Shown piece by piece: positions 43,684 through 52,622 of a stretch of 64,000 nt of DNA. Numbering within the stretch: the stretch's first letter is position 1; each line of letters opens with the position of its first letter. Both the position numbers and the translations under genes were made by a program. Origin of the DNA: JAHQVK01 sp036788295 (GTDB taxonomy: Bacteria > Myxococcota > Kuafuiibacteriia > Kuafuiibacteriales > Kuafuiibacteriaceae); contig DAIQNR010000026.1 of NCBI GenBank assembly GCA_036788295.1, forward strand, positions 1 through 64,000, in the 5' to 3' direction. The notes beneath the pieces were generated by a model that worked only from the letters and a program-made list of their open reading frames with translations, was not told the DNA's origin and ran no database searches.

Positions 43684-44757
43684 TCAGCCGGCGCGCGCCT
43701 CCGACCGGCGAAGCGACGGCGCGAGCGGCTCGTGCCGCCGGTAGAAGTTCGAGACGGGCTCCCACAGCTCCTCTTTGGCCCGCTTGCCGATGACCGCGCC
43801 GACGTGGCCGCCGGGCAGGACGAGGTCCACTTTGGCGGTCGATCCGACCAGCTCGAGCAGGCGGCGCGCGCTCGCCTCGGGGACGATGTGATCGTGACCA
43901 AAGCTCACCGCCATCACCGGACATGTGATCGACGACAGCCGCACCTCTCGCCCCCCGAGGGACAACCCACCCTCGACGAGGCGGTCGTGGCGGTATAGAT
44001 CCTCGATGTACTCTCGCCAAGCCTGACCGGCGAAGGACACGTTGTCGCTTCCCCAGGTCTCGATGGCGGCGAAGACCCGGAGCCAGCCGTCGTCGCCCCC
44101 GCGCTCGAGCATCGAGCGAAACTTCGACAGCTGCATGGTAGGCTTCATCATGAGGAAGGCAGCCTGCATGAGCGGCCACGGGATGTTCCCGAAGCCCGCG
44201 GCGAGCTTGTCGACCGAGAGGGACTTCGCGTTCATCCAGGTGGCGAGCAGGCCGCCCTCGCGAAACGCGATGGGCGCCGCGAGCGCCACCATCGACGCCA
44301 CCCGCTCCGGGAACAGAGCGGCGTGCATGGCGGTCAGCGTGCCCCCGAGGCAGTAGCCGAGCAGGTGGGCCCGGGGGGCGCCGGCGAGCCGGCAGGCCGT
44401 CCGGACCGCGCGGCCGATGTAGCGGTCCACGTAGTGCTCGAGGCCGAGGTACCGGTCTTCGGGGCCGGGAGTCCCCCAGTCGATGACGAACACGTCGTGG
44501 CCCCGGCCGACGAGATCGGCGGCGAAGCTCTGCTCGGGCAGAAGGTCGAGCACATACCACCGGTTGATGAGCGACGGGACGAGCAGCACCGGATGGCCCG
44601 TCGCCTCGGACGGGACCCCGTTGGGCGGGGGCCTCCAAAACCGGAGCAGCCGATACTTGTTCTCGGTCAGGACCACGTCGTGGGGGGTTCGGTCCATCGG
44701 TGGGTTCGAAAGCGCGCGCGCCACCCGCGGGAGACGGCTGAGATCCCAGGGCATCAT
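43684..44757 (-). CDS. phaC: Class III polyhydroxyalkanoate synthase PhaC
   Basis: A 357-residue alpha/beta-hydrolase that polymerises hydroxyacyl-CoA into storage polyester. The lipase-like box GYCLGG carries nucleophile Cys136, with GHDHIV and GGHVGAV supplying the Asp/His. The short length without the N-terminal domain of class I/II fits class III, which needs a PhaE partner. The ATG overlaps the acyl-CoA ligase stop (ATGA). It is the last of phaE-like, ligase, phaC. Granule-associated in the cytoplasm. Confidence 0.92.
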   Translation of the reverse strand: MMPWDLSRLPRVARALSNPPMDRTPHDVVLTENKYRLLRFWRPPPNGVPSEATGHPVLLVPSLINRWYVLDLLPEQSFAADLVGRGHDVFVIDWGTPGPEDRYLGLEHYVDRYIGRAVRTACRLAGAPRAHLLGYCLGGTLTAMHAALFPERVASMVALAAPIAFREGGLLATWMNAKSLSVDKLAAGFGNIPWPLMQAAFLMMKPTMQLSKFRSMLERGGDDGWLRVFAAIETWGSDNVSFAGQAWREYIEDLYRHDRLVEGGLSLGGREVRLSSITCPVMAVSFGHDHIVPEASARRLLELVGSTAKVDLVLPGGHVGAVIGKRAKEELWEPVSNFYRRHEPLAPSLRRSEARAG

Positions 44758-46412
44758 TTGTACATCGCCTCGAAAGCCTCGTGGAAAGCCTCGTAGACCT
44801 TCTTTCGCTTCACCTTGAGGGTAGGCGTGAGCAGGCCTCCCTCCACGGTCAGCGCCGGGTCCATGATTCGGTATTTCTTGATCGTCTCGTGGTGGGCGAG
44901 CGTTTCGTTGATCTGCCCCACCCTCCGCTCGACCTCGGCCGCGATCCGCTCTGGGCTCTGCCCGGCCGCAGCCTCGGCGTTCAGCCAGATTCCAGCCACG
45001 AGGTACTTCTTCGCGTCACCGTACACGACGACATGATCGATGAGGTTGTCCCCGGCGAACCGAAGCTCGATGTTCGCTGGGGGGATGTTCTTTCCGCCGG
45101 CGGTCACCAGGATCTCTTTTTTCCGGCCGATGATCTGAAGAAAACCATCCTCCGTGAAGCGGCCGAGGTCCCCGGTCTTCAGGAACCCATCCTTGGTGAA
45201 CGCCAAACGGGTCGCCTCTTCGTCCTTGTGGTAGCCGCCGAAGATGCTCGGGCCCCGGGCCAGAATCTCCCCATCCTCGGCGAGGCGAAGCTCGATCCGC
45301 GGAAACGGGAGCCCGACCGAGTCGAAGCGGTAGGCCGACGGCCGGTTCATGGTGAGCGTGGGCGAGGCCTCGGTCAGGCCGTAGCCCTCGATGATGAGCA
45401 GCCCGGCTTCTTCGAATTGCTCCTTCACCGCTCGGTCGAGCCCCGCCCCGCCGGACAGGCAAAACCGCAGGCGCCCCCCGGTGTCGCGAAGCAGGCGGGC
45501 CCGCCGGGCCTCGGGATCGGCCTCGTGCATCGCCCCCGCGGCGAGCTTCTCCCAGTAGGCGGGCACGCTCATGAACACGCTGGGCCGCACGTCGAGCACG
45601 TGCTCCATGACCTGCTTCGGGGTGCTGAGGTAGCTCGTGAAGCCGAGCTCGAAGCCGAGGCAAGCCTCGCCCCAGCCGAAGATGTGGCTCATCGGCAGCC
45701 AAAAGAGGTCGATCGGGTCCTCGGGGATGAGCGAGCCGAGCACCTCGATCCAGTCTTCGCTGCTCGAGTTCACGTTGTCGTACGTGAGCGGGACCGCCTT
45801 CGGGTGCCCGGTGGTGCCGCTCGTGTAGAGCATCAGGCACCGCCGATCCCGGTCGATGTTGGACAGGAGCGCCTCGTACCTCGACCCGCCGCCTTCGACC
45901 GACGATCGGGCCTCGTCGAGCGTGACGACCCGAGACCCGATGTCGGCCGGGACGTCGGCCCCGAGCGCCGACGCCCGCTGCCGGGCCCCTTCGACGTCGA
46001 GGCTGCCGTCGAACAAGACGATGCGCCGAACGGTCCCGAGCCCGCCGGACGCGAGCAGGCGGTCGAGCAGGGCCTGGCCATCCACGAACACGGCGAACGC
46101 CTCGGCGTGGGACAGCATGTATCCCACCTGCTCGGCGGTGCTCGAAGGGTAGATCGGCACCATCACGCCGCCGGCCGCCTGCGCGCCGAGCCCAGCGTAG
46201 AGCCACTCGATTCGGTTCGGTGCGTAGATGGCGACCGACGCCTCGCTCGGCAGGCCTTCGCCGTCGAGAAACAGGGCGATGTCCCGGACCGCCCGCTCGA
46301 CCTCTCCCCAGCTCACCGGGGACCAGCCCCCTCTTTCCGTTGGCAGGTAGAAGCGGGGCCGGTCCGCCCACGCCGCCTGCGCCTCGTGCAGCGTCACCAC
46401 CGTCGGCTTCAT
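44754..46412 (-). CDS. AMP-dependent acyl-CoA synthetase of the PHA operon
   Basis: A 552-residue acid-thiol ligase that activates a carboxylate with ATP and then CoA. The P-loop YTSGTTGHPKAVPLT, the GYGLTEAS A5 motif, KTGDLG and the A10 GGLLTPTLKVKRK are all present, and there is no C-terminal PCP. The sequence is closest in design to long-chain or medium-chain fatty acyl-CoA ligases. It overlaps the phaE-like gene by 4 bases (ATGA) and phaC by 4 bases. It may supply (R)-3-hydroxyacyl- or fatty acyl-CoA precursors to PhaC. The chain-length preference is inference. Confidence 0.92.
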   Translation of the reverse strand: MKPTVVTLHEAQAAWADRPRFYLPTERGGWSPVSWGEVERAVRDIALFLDGEGLPSEASVAIYAPNRIEWLYAGLGAQAAGGVMVPIYPSSTAEQVGYMLSHAEAFAVFVDGQALLDRLLASGGLGTVRRIVLFDGSLDVEGARQRASALGADVPADIGSRVVTLDEARSSVEGGGSRYEALLSNIDRDRRCLMLYTSGTTGHPKAVPLTYDNVNSSSEDWIEVLGSLIPEDPIDLFWLPMSHIFGWGEACLGFELGFTSYLSTPKQVMEHVLDVRPSVFMSVPAYWEKLAAGAMHEADPEARRARLLRDTGGRLRFCLSGGAGLDRAVKEQFEEAGLLIIEGYGLTEASPTLTMNRPSAYRFDSVGLPFPRIELRLAEDGEILARGPSIFGGYHKDEEATRLAFTKDGFLKTGDLGRFTEDGFLQIIGRKKEILVTAGGKNIPPANIELRFAGDNLIDHVVVYGDAKKYLVAGIWLNAEAAAGQSPERIAAEVERRVGQINETLAHHETIKKYRIMDPALTVEGGLLTPTLKVKRKKVYEAFHEAFEAMYK

Positions 46413-46825
46413 CGGTGGCTCTCCCGCAGCCGCTCCTCGAGATCCTCGAGCCGGGAAGCGAGCTCGTTCAGAGAATGCTGCGCCCGCTCCTGCTCCCGCC
46501 GGGTGGGCAATCCGAGCGCCCCCCACCACGCGTCGAGCGCCCGGCGCGACAGGCGCCTCGCCCGAGCGACCCCCGTCACGAGCGACCCGAGCGGAGCCAC
46601 GGTCAGCGGGCTCGCGAGCAGGACGTCGAAGTACGCGCTGGCCGACCGCTCCCACCCGGCTTGCGCCGCCTTCACCCGCTCCGACAACGGGCTCGACGGA
46701 GCGGCCCCTGGCGAGGCTCGGTTCGGCGACGAGCTCGACGGGCCGGCCCCTGGCGAGGCTCGGTTCGGAGACGGTCCCGTGTCCGTCGAATGTCGGAGGT
46801 GCTCTGACGCCCGCTTGTGTTCCAT
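46409..46825 (-). CDS. PhaE-like / phasin-like PHA synthase partner
   Basis: A 138-residue protein. Its C-terminal half has the phasin/PhaE-type pattern YFDVLLASPL then LGLPTRREQERAQHSLNELASRL, an amphipathic helix ending in a coiled coil, as in the PhaE subunit of class III synthases. The first half is a Ser/Pro repeat linker (two near-identical 42-bp units). The ATG at 46825 has GGGGAGGA 7 bases upstream. It is first in a three-gene operon, so a PhaE role next to PhaC is likely. The length is shorter than typical PhaE (about 350 residues), so a phasin is an alternative. Confidence 0.72.
   Translation of the reverse strand: MEHKRASEHLRHSTDTGPSPNRASPGAGPSSSSPNRASPGAAPSSPLSERVKAAQAGWERSASAYFDVLLASPLTVAPLGSLVTGVARARRLSRRALDAWWGALGLPTRREQERAQHSLNELASRLEDLEERLRESHR
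46691..46774 (-). repeat. 42-bp in-frame tandem in the PhaE-like gene
   Basis: Two 42-bp copies (46691-46732, 46733-46774) with a few mismatches, encoding repeated SPNRASPGAxPSS. It lies in the flexible linker of the PhaE-like protein. Confidence 0.85.
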
Positions 46826-46952
46826 CTCATCCTCCCCGCGCCGCGCGATGCTGCGCCGCACAAAAACCCACGCCCCGAACGTAGGCCTGCGCCATTTCGC
46901 CGGTCAAGGCTCGTTGTTCGCCGTGGCGCCAGATGTGCTACAAGCGAGGGCG

Positions 46953-47534
46953 ATGACCGGGCAGCGGGGCGACGTGACCATCAAGAAGTACAGCAACCGC
47001 CGCCTGTACGACACGAGCGACAGCCACTACGTCACGCTCGAGGAGCTGGCCCAGAAGATCCGGAGCGGGGTCGACGTGCGGGTCGTCGACGCGAAGACCG
47101 GGGACGACCTCACGCAAGCCACGCTCGCGCAGATCATCCTCGAGAGCCGGCGGGCGGGTCGGCTGCTGCCGGTGCCGCTCCTCTTGCAGCTCATCCGCAT
47201 GGGAGACGACGCCCTGAGCGAGTTTTTCTCGAGCTACATGTCCTGGGCGCTCGACGTGTACCTCCAGGCCCGCCAGGGGGCGGAGGCTTTCGCCCCGTTC
47301 AACCCGTTCGCGACCTTGCCCTTTTCGGGGGCGAGCGCCTTCGCCCGGCTGTTCACCCAAGCGCCGTGGGCCGACGGACGGCGCGACCCGAGCACGCTGT
47401 ACGACAAGGTGAAGAGCGCCGTGCCTCCGCCTTCGCCCGAACCCGACCCCGACGACGTCCCCCCGGCCGAAGATCTGGCCGAGCTTCGCCGGGAGATCGA
47501 AGCCCTCAAGGCCGCGCTCGGCGCCCAGAGGTGA
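46953..47534 (+). CDS. phaR: PhaR, PHA synthesis regulator
   Basis: A 193-residue regulator with the PHB/PHA accumulation DNA-binding domain: IKKYSNRRLYDT near residue 10, YVTLEEL and VVDAKTGDDLTQATLAQIILE. The middle part (residues about 75-115) is the PHB-binding region, and the C-terminal 60 residues include a Pro/Asp-rich hinge and a coiled coil. In other bacteria PhaR represses phasin and PHA genes until granules form and titrate it. It is divergent from the phaE-like gene across 127 bases, fitting control of the operon. Start ATG at 46953. Confidence 0.9.
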   Translation: MTGQRGDVTIKKYSNRRLYDTSDSHYVTLEELAQKIRSGVDVRVVDAKTGDDLTQATLAQIILESRRAGRLLPVPLLLQLIRMGDDALSEFFSSYMSWALDVYLQARQGAEAFAPFNPFATLPFSGASAFARLFTQAPWADGRRDPSTLYDKVKSAVPPPSPEPDPDDVPPAEDLAELRREIEALKAALGAQR

Positions 47535-47550
47535 TCCCTAGAGGTCGTTC

Positions 47551-47578
47551 TCTTCGGCCGAGAGTCTTCGGCCGAGAG
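47551..47578. repeat. 14-bp perfect tandem after phaR
   Basis: TCTTCGGCCGAGAG is repeated exactly (47551-47564, 47565-47578). Each unit is close to palindromic, so the block can fold as nested hairpins. It lies 17 bases after the phaR stop and may help terminate or stabilise the message. No T-run. Confidence 0.6.
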
Positions 47579-47625
47579 CCGGCTGTCGGTTGGCGCCGGT
47601 CCAAACCGGCAGGCACGCTCCGGCC

Positions 47626-48222
47626 ATGCGGAGCTTTGCTTTTCCCCTCGCCGCGCTGTCCTTCGCGTGCACCCAGTCCGAATTGGCCCCCCCCGCCCAA
47701 GATCCGCCGCCGGAGTCGGCGGCGTCGATGCCGGCCACCCGCCCCGCGGTCCCGGTGCCCGCGGCCCGGGCCCCGGTGCCAATCGGCGAAAACCGCAGCG
47801 GGATCGACTACGCGCCAGCGGACGGCCAGACCTGCGACGGGGAGGCCCCGTGCCCATGCCGAGCCCAGGAGCTGTTTCACGGGGTCAACGCGCTCGCTCG
47901 CATCGGCGTCGAGGCCTCGGCCCTCGAAGCGGGCACGCCGTGCCTGCTCGCCGATTTCGACGGCAACGGCCACACCGATGCGCTGTTCTTGGCCCCGCCC
48001 GGGCCCAGCGGGCTGTCCCTGGCGGTGGCGCTCCTGTTCGACGAGGTCGGCCTCAGCGCAACCGCCGACGTGCCGAAGCCGGTGGCCACGCTGGGGCTCG
48101 CCGAAGGGGTCCCCGGCCGAGCGGTGCTCGCCGGGCCCGATGGCGTGCGCTTCGTGTTTCTCGACGGCCGGTTTCGAGCGGCCCTGCCCGCGCCGCGAGC
48201 CCCTCCTTCGAGCGTCGATTGA
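47626..48222 (+). CDS. Lipoprotein with FG-GAP-like repeat
   Basis: A 198-residue exported lipoprotein. The ATG at 47626 starts a signal with lipobox SFAC (Cys15), followed by a Pro/Ala linker. The body has a Cys-rich segment (TCDGEAPCPC) and the DFDGNGHTDALFL turn of FG-GAP/VCBS-type beta-propeller repeats, but only one copy is clear. Function unknown. It lies between phaR and the serine-hydrolase gene with no obvious link. Confidence 0.7.
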   Translation: MRSFAFPLAALSFACTQSELAPPAQDPPPESAASMPATRPAVPVPAARAPVPIGENRSGIDYAPADGQTCDGEAPCPCRAQELFHGVNALARIGVEASALEAGTPCLLADFDGNGHTDALFLAPPGPSGLSLAVALLFDEVGLSATADVPKPVATLGLAEGVPGRAVLAGPDGVRFVFLDGRFRAALPAPRAPPSSVD

Positions 48223-48363
48223 ACCGGATCGCCGCCGAGCGGTGAGGACGTAGCCGCGATCGACCTCGGCTCCAACGCCGACATGGAAGGCGACCCGACC
48301 CCGCGAATGCGTGCACCCCTCCGCTCCTTCGTTCGGGGCTGTCCTCCCGCTCGATGGCGTGCG

Positions 48364-49791
48364 ATGCCGCTGTCGATGCAGAGGCGGGTCGCAATGGGCC
48401 TCGTCGGTGGCGTGGCCTCGGTCTTGACCGGAGGCCTGCTCGTGTTTTCGCAGGTGGGGCCCGTCGCCACCGGCTACGTGGCCAAGATCGCCTGCTCGGC
48501 CGTGTTCGTGTCCGGGCGCTCGATGGAGTCGGTGCGGGCCGAGGATGTCGCGGGCTACGACTATGTCTCCGCGTCGGTCGATATGGAGCTCGGCGGGGTC
48601 GTCGCCCACATCCTCGGCCTCGCTCGATCGAAGGCGGTCTTTCGACCCGGGCTCGGCTGCACGCTCGCCCACCAGCACGACGCGGCTTCGCTGCGGGCGC
48701 AGGTGATTCGCCCTCCGGTTCGATCTCGACCGGCTTCACCGCTGCCCGACTCGGTCGAGCCGAAAGAAGCCGCTGCGTTGGGCGTGGACCCCCGCCTGCT
48801 GGCCGACGCCCTTGACTTCGCGTTTCGGGAGCCGAACCCAATGCGGCCCCGGCGAACCCGGGCGGTGCTCGTTTTGTACAAAGGTCGGATGGTGGCCGAG
48901 GGGTACCGCGAAGGCTTGGGGCCCGACACCCCGCTGCTCGGTTGGTCGATGACCAAGAGCGTGCTCGCGACCCTCGTGGGCCGCGCGCTCGAGCTCGGGC
49001 TCATCGGCACCATCGACCAGCCCGTCCTCGCCCCGGAATGGAGCGACGAGCGAGCCGAGATCAGGTGGCGCCATCTGCTGCAGATGGCGAGCGGCCTCGA
49101 GTTCGAGGAGCGCTACGGCGCGTTCGCCGACGCCACCGACATGCTGTTTCGCTCCGCCGACACCGGCCGCTTCGGACTCAAGCAGCCGCTCCTCCATCCG
49201 CCGGGCGAGCACTTCTCGTACTCGAGCGGAACCACGAACGCGCTGTCGCTGATCCTTCGAAGGGCGCTCGGAGACGATCGCTACCATCGCCTGCCGGCCG
49301 AGGAGCTGTTTCACCGGCTGGGCCTCGAACGCGCCGTGCTCGAACCGGACGCGTCCGGGACCTTCGTGGGCAGCAGCTTCATGTACGCCACCGCGCGGGA
49401 CTGGGCCCGGCTCGGACAGCTCTACCTGCTCGACGGGGTATGGTACGGCGAGCGGCTGTTGCCCGAAGGCTGGGTCTCGTTCGTCCGGTCCCCTGCGCCG
49501 GACTCCGGCGGAGCCTACGGGGGCCACTTTTGGCTGAACCAAGGGGGAGAGCTGCCCTCGGTGCCGAAAGATGCGTTCTCGATGCGGGGCTACGAGGGCC
49601 AGTCGGTGGTGATCGTGCCGTCCCGCGAAGCGGTGGTGGTGCGGCTCGGCCAGACCCCGCCTGGCGGAGACTGGGACCTCGATGGGTTCTTGGCCCGGGT
49701 GCTCGCCGCGCTTCCCGCCGGCGAAGGGCCAAGCGCCGCAAAAACCTCCCAACCCATTGAAACGTCGATGCAAGCGCGCCCCCCTCGCTGA
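48364..49791 (+). CDS. Beta-lactamase-fold serine hydrolase
   Basis: A 475-residue membrane-anchored member of the beta-lactamase/class C esterase family. One N-terminal helix (MGLVGGVASVLTGGLLV) precedes an acidic linker, then the catalytic domain: SMTK (Ser-x-x-Lys nucleophile), YSSGTTN (Tyr-x-Asn equivalent) and GYEGQ near the third motif. The ATG at 48364 is chosen, and earlier ATGs at 48283 and 48307 would only add Pro/Arg residues. Family members include peptidases, esterases and lactamases. Active-site residues are present, but substrate not determinable. Confidence 0.82.
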   Translation: MPLSMQRRVAMGLVGGVASVLTGGLLVFSQVGPVATGYVAKIACSAVFVSGRSMESVRAEDVAGYDYVSASVDMELGGVVAHILGLARSKAVFRPGLGCTLAHQHDAASLRAQVIRPPVRSRPASPLPDSVEPKEAAALGVDPRLLADALDFAFREPNPMRPRRTRAVLVLYKGRMVAEGYREGLGPDTPLLGWSMTKSVLATLVGRALELGLIGTIDQPVLAPEWSDERAEIRWRHLLQMASGLEFEERYGAFADATDMLFRSADTGRFGLKQPLLHPPGEHFSYSSGTTNALSLILRRALGDDRYHRLPAEELFHRLGLERAVLEPDASGTFVGSSFMYATARDWARLGQLYLLDGVWYGERLLPEGWVSFVRSPAPDSGGAYGGHFWLNQGGELPSVPKDAFSMRGYEGQSVVIVPSREAVVVRLGQTPPGGDWDLDGFLARVLAALPAGEGPSAAKTSQPIETSMQARPPR

Positions 49792-49936
49792 CTCGACGCC
49801 AGATCCTTTGAGAACGAACCTTCTTCCCTCGCTTCCCGACTGGACCAAGCGAGTGGGCCCGGCACGGGCGCGCCGATAGGGCCTCCCCTCACGCGACCCC
49901 CACGCCGAAGCAACGAGTTCCCGGTCAATTAACCGA

Positions 49937-51921
49937 ATGGGGATTGATTCCGCGCGCCAGCCGACATACCACTCGTCTCTCTCTCTCTCGACATGCGTGT
50001 GGATAGCGCTAGCTGGCACGGCGCTTGCCGCCCCCGTCGTCCATCACGATGACGGGGCGATTCCTTGGATGCTCGCCTGGGAAGACTCGGACGGACCCCT
50101 TCGCTTGGAAACCGGGGATCCCGTGTCCGACAACCGAGCGATCCTTCAAGGGCTCATCGCGACGTACTGGGAATACTGGGCATTCACCTCCGCGGTTGAT
50201 GTATTGGACATAGTGGAAGTCGCCGATCTGGGCCCAACGGCCGCGGACGGCGACGATATCGACGCTGACGACCCTGAGCCGGTGCCCGTCGTCGCTCCAG
50301 CCGACGCTCGGGTGGTCTTGTACGACCAGTTCTATCTTGGCGCCCGCATTAGGGGCGGTGAACTAAGTTTAGCCTTCAAGGACGGACGCGTCGTCGCGTT
50401 GGTGGGGTCACCATGTGCTCGAACGGAGGCCGCGCGGCGCTTTGACGAGCCTCTCGCGGACGTCGAAATCAGCTACGGCGATGCCGCGCAGATATTTCAC
50501 GGTGCATGCACATCCACGGACACGCAAGCGGTTGACCCGGGGGTACTTCAACTCTCGTGGGCGCCGCCAGACGGCGAACCGACGAAACCGAGTTATTGGT
50601 TTCGCTGCAACGGCTCAGACGTCAGCATCGACGCCACGTCCGGACAATATTCCGTCCGAGGGGAAGCATCGGACGAAAGCCACCCGGTCCTGTGGACGGA
50701 GTTCTTGGCCTACCTGCCGATTAAACTCGACCTCTATTTCGACCAGGGTTCTGCCGCGGTGGTTCCACGCGACATCAAGGTCGATGCGAGTCCTTCGGCC
50801 ACAAATGTCAGAATCATGTCCTACAAGCAGAGCTCGAATCGATCGCTCGCCCCCTACCCAACGTTTCGCGCAGGCAACGGACCTGGACCCTTGACCTCGT
50901 TTCGCGCCAACCAACACTTCTCCCATTTCGCACCAGATAGCGTGTTCGGTCTCGCCGCCCAAAGTTTTTGGACGCTCTACCAGGTGGGGAGCCAACTTCG
51001 AAACCATCTAGAGTTTCGAGGCTGGCGGTGGCTCCGGCCAAGAAACCAAAGCCGTTGGTCGACGAAGTTTTNNNNNNNNNNNNNNNNNNNNNNNNNNNNN
51101 NNNNNNNNNNNNNNNNNNNNNNNNNNNNNNNNNNNNNNNNNNNNNNNNNNNNNNNNNNNNNNNNNNNNNNNCGAGGCTGGCGGTGGCTCCGGCCAAGAAA
51201 CCAAAGCCGTTGGTCGACGAAGTTTTTCTGGAGCCAGCAAGCGTGTGGTGGGAACAACGGGGAGTACTTCTATCACAACAACGAGATGTGCATCCGGTTC
51301 GAGAACAACGATTTTCCGGTCCACACCGCCGTTCACGAAATGGGTCACCATATCGCCGACAGCTACGGGGTCGGCAAAAGCCTTTTCGATAGCTGCCGCC
51401 GTCGAGCTGTCAGAGAGGGCTACGCGGATGCCTTCGCCGTCCTCGCCGGCCACTATCTTCACTCGAGGGGCCGCAGCTATAGCACCACGGTTCGAGATGA
51501 ACTCCTCCAGAAGGGGATTACTGTAAAGGACCGCTATATGGGTCCGCCTGGCGACCGCCAGGAGCTACGATTTTTCTTCCCGGACACCCGGCCCTCCCCC
51601 GCATGCGTCAACTGCAACAATGCTCCAGAGGGAGAGGCCTACGCCATCGGGGCCGACATCGGCGAGGTCCTCTGGCAGTTTCTCATCAACCGGCGTTGCG
51701 AGTGGCTCGGCGTTAACCAATGTCAACCCATGCCACTCCTGAACAACTCCGATCTCGCTGCGAGCATTGGCCGCGAATCCTTGACGTTCGCAATCATCGT
51801 CGGCCGCAACGACAGGCACGGCGTCCGACATTTCCTACAGACCATGCTTCTATGGGCCTGGGTGCGAACGACGGGTCCGGACCGGGTCTCGGTCGCAAAG
51901 CTATTCTCTCCCTACCTGTGA
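49937..51921 (+). CDS. Gluzincin-like secreted metallopeptidase, interrupted by scaffold gap
   Basis: A signal peptide (about residues 13-31, cleaved near ALAAP) and a long N-terminal domain are followed by the zinc site HEMGHH (51334-51351) and, 27 residues after the first His, REGYADAF, whose Glu-x3-Asp matches the gluzincin third ligand (NExxSD). As deposited, 100 Ns split the gene in two frames. The edges duplicate 55 bp. Removing one copy plus the Ns (155 bases) joins the frames into a 609-residue protein. The gene is clearly less GC-rich than its neighbours (50% in one 60-base line counted). I infer a secreted peptidase, perhaps acquired. An inactive relative is possible. Confidence 0.75.
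51017..51226. repeat. Identical 55-bp contig-end repeats around the gap
   Basis: 51017-51071 and 51172-51226 are identical over 55 bases and abut the two sides of the N run. This is what two overlapping contig ends placed side by side by a scaffolder would look like, not a biological direct repeat, because the frame is restored only if one copy is removed. Confidence 0.85.
51072..51171. other. 100-N scaffold gap
   Basis: Exactly 100 Ns, the conventional unknown-size gap. Given the flanking 55-bp identity, the real missing sequence is probably nil. Confidence 0.98.
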
Positions 51922-51931
51922 GGTTCATGTC

Positions 51932-52549
51932 ATGCGCACTCTCGTTTCGAGCCTCTCTTTTCTCATCGTTGCCGGCTGCATGGTCGAGGATGAACGAGGT
52001 GGCGATTCCCCTGGGCTCAGCCTGACGCTGGCGCTGAACCGGGGGGTCGGTCCGGCGGGGGTCCCAGAGCCCCGCTTCCCCTCCTCGGACTTGGACCAAC
52101 CAACCCAGGGCCCGCGCTCGTTGGTCTGGCACAACCCCGACGGGAGCCCAAGTCCAACGGAGATCGTGTGTATGTGGACGAACGAGGCGCTGAGCGGGGT
52201 CTTGGGCCGCCGCTCGGCGACTTGGGGCACCGAGACCTCATCGGTGGCGACCATCAACGTGCGAGCCTTGGTGCTCGCGCAAGCCACCGCCGAGCCCTTC
52301 GGCATCGCTTTCGCCGGCGGAAACGGAGCGACCGTTGGCCGCTTCATCGTGCCGCCCCCGGTTCCCACCTACCTCGATGCCTATTGCGAAGGCGGTCCGA
52401 CCGATCGGTGCGAGCAGCAGTTCGCAGTCTACGAATGTCCCTACGATCCACCCTCCGGGCTCGCCCCCCGATGCATGAGCGCGACCATCTTCCCAAGCCT
52501 CGAGCTCGAGCTCACGGAGTTCGTCCCATTCGACGCCTGCGGTCCCTGA
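51932..52549 (+). CDS. Lipoprotein next to the metallopeptidase
   Basis: A 205-residue exported lipoprotein with lipobox LIVAGC (Cys16) followed by an acidic Gly/Asp linker. The rest is beta-rich with five further cysteines that may form disulphides (VCMW, YCEGG, RCEQQ, ECPYD, DACGP). It starts 10 bases after the metallopeptidase stop, so the two are probably cotranscribed. Function unknown. An inhibitor or anchor for the peptidase is a guess from position. Confidence 0.68.
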   Translation: MRTLVSSLSFLIVAGCMVEDERGGDSPGLSLTLALNRGVGPAGVPEPRFPSSDLDQPTQGPRSLVWHNPDGSPSPTEIVCMWTNEALSGVLGRRSATWGTETSSVATINVRALVLAQATAEPFGIAFAGGNGATVGRFIVPPPVPTYLDAYCEGGPTDRCEQQFAVYECPYDPPSGLAPRCMSATIFPSLELELTEFVPFDACGP

Positions 52550-52622
52550 GTGGCGACGCGCGGGTGCACCGCACACCCCCCGGGGGGTCGACCGCCCAAG
52601 TCCCAAACCGGGCCAGAGAGGA

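Noticed and set aside
51017..51226. Direct repeats as transposon target duplication or attachment sites
   Set aside because: They abut an artificial 100-N run, and frame restoration on collapse favours an assembly overlap.
52575..52588. ACCCCCCGGGGGGT palindrome as terminator
   Set aside because: Perfect palindrome without a loop or T-run. Too little to support a role.
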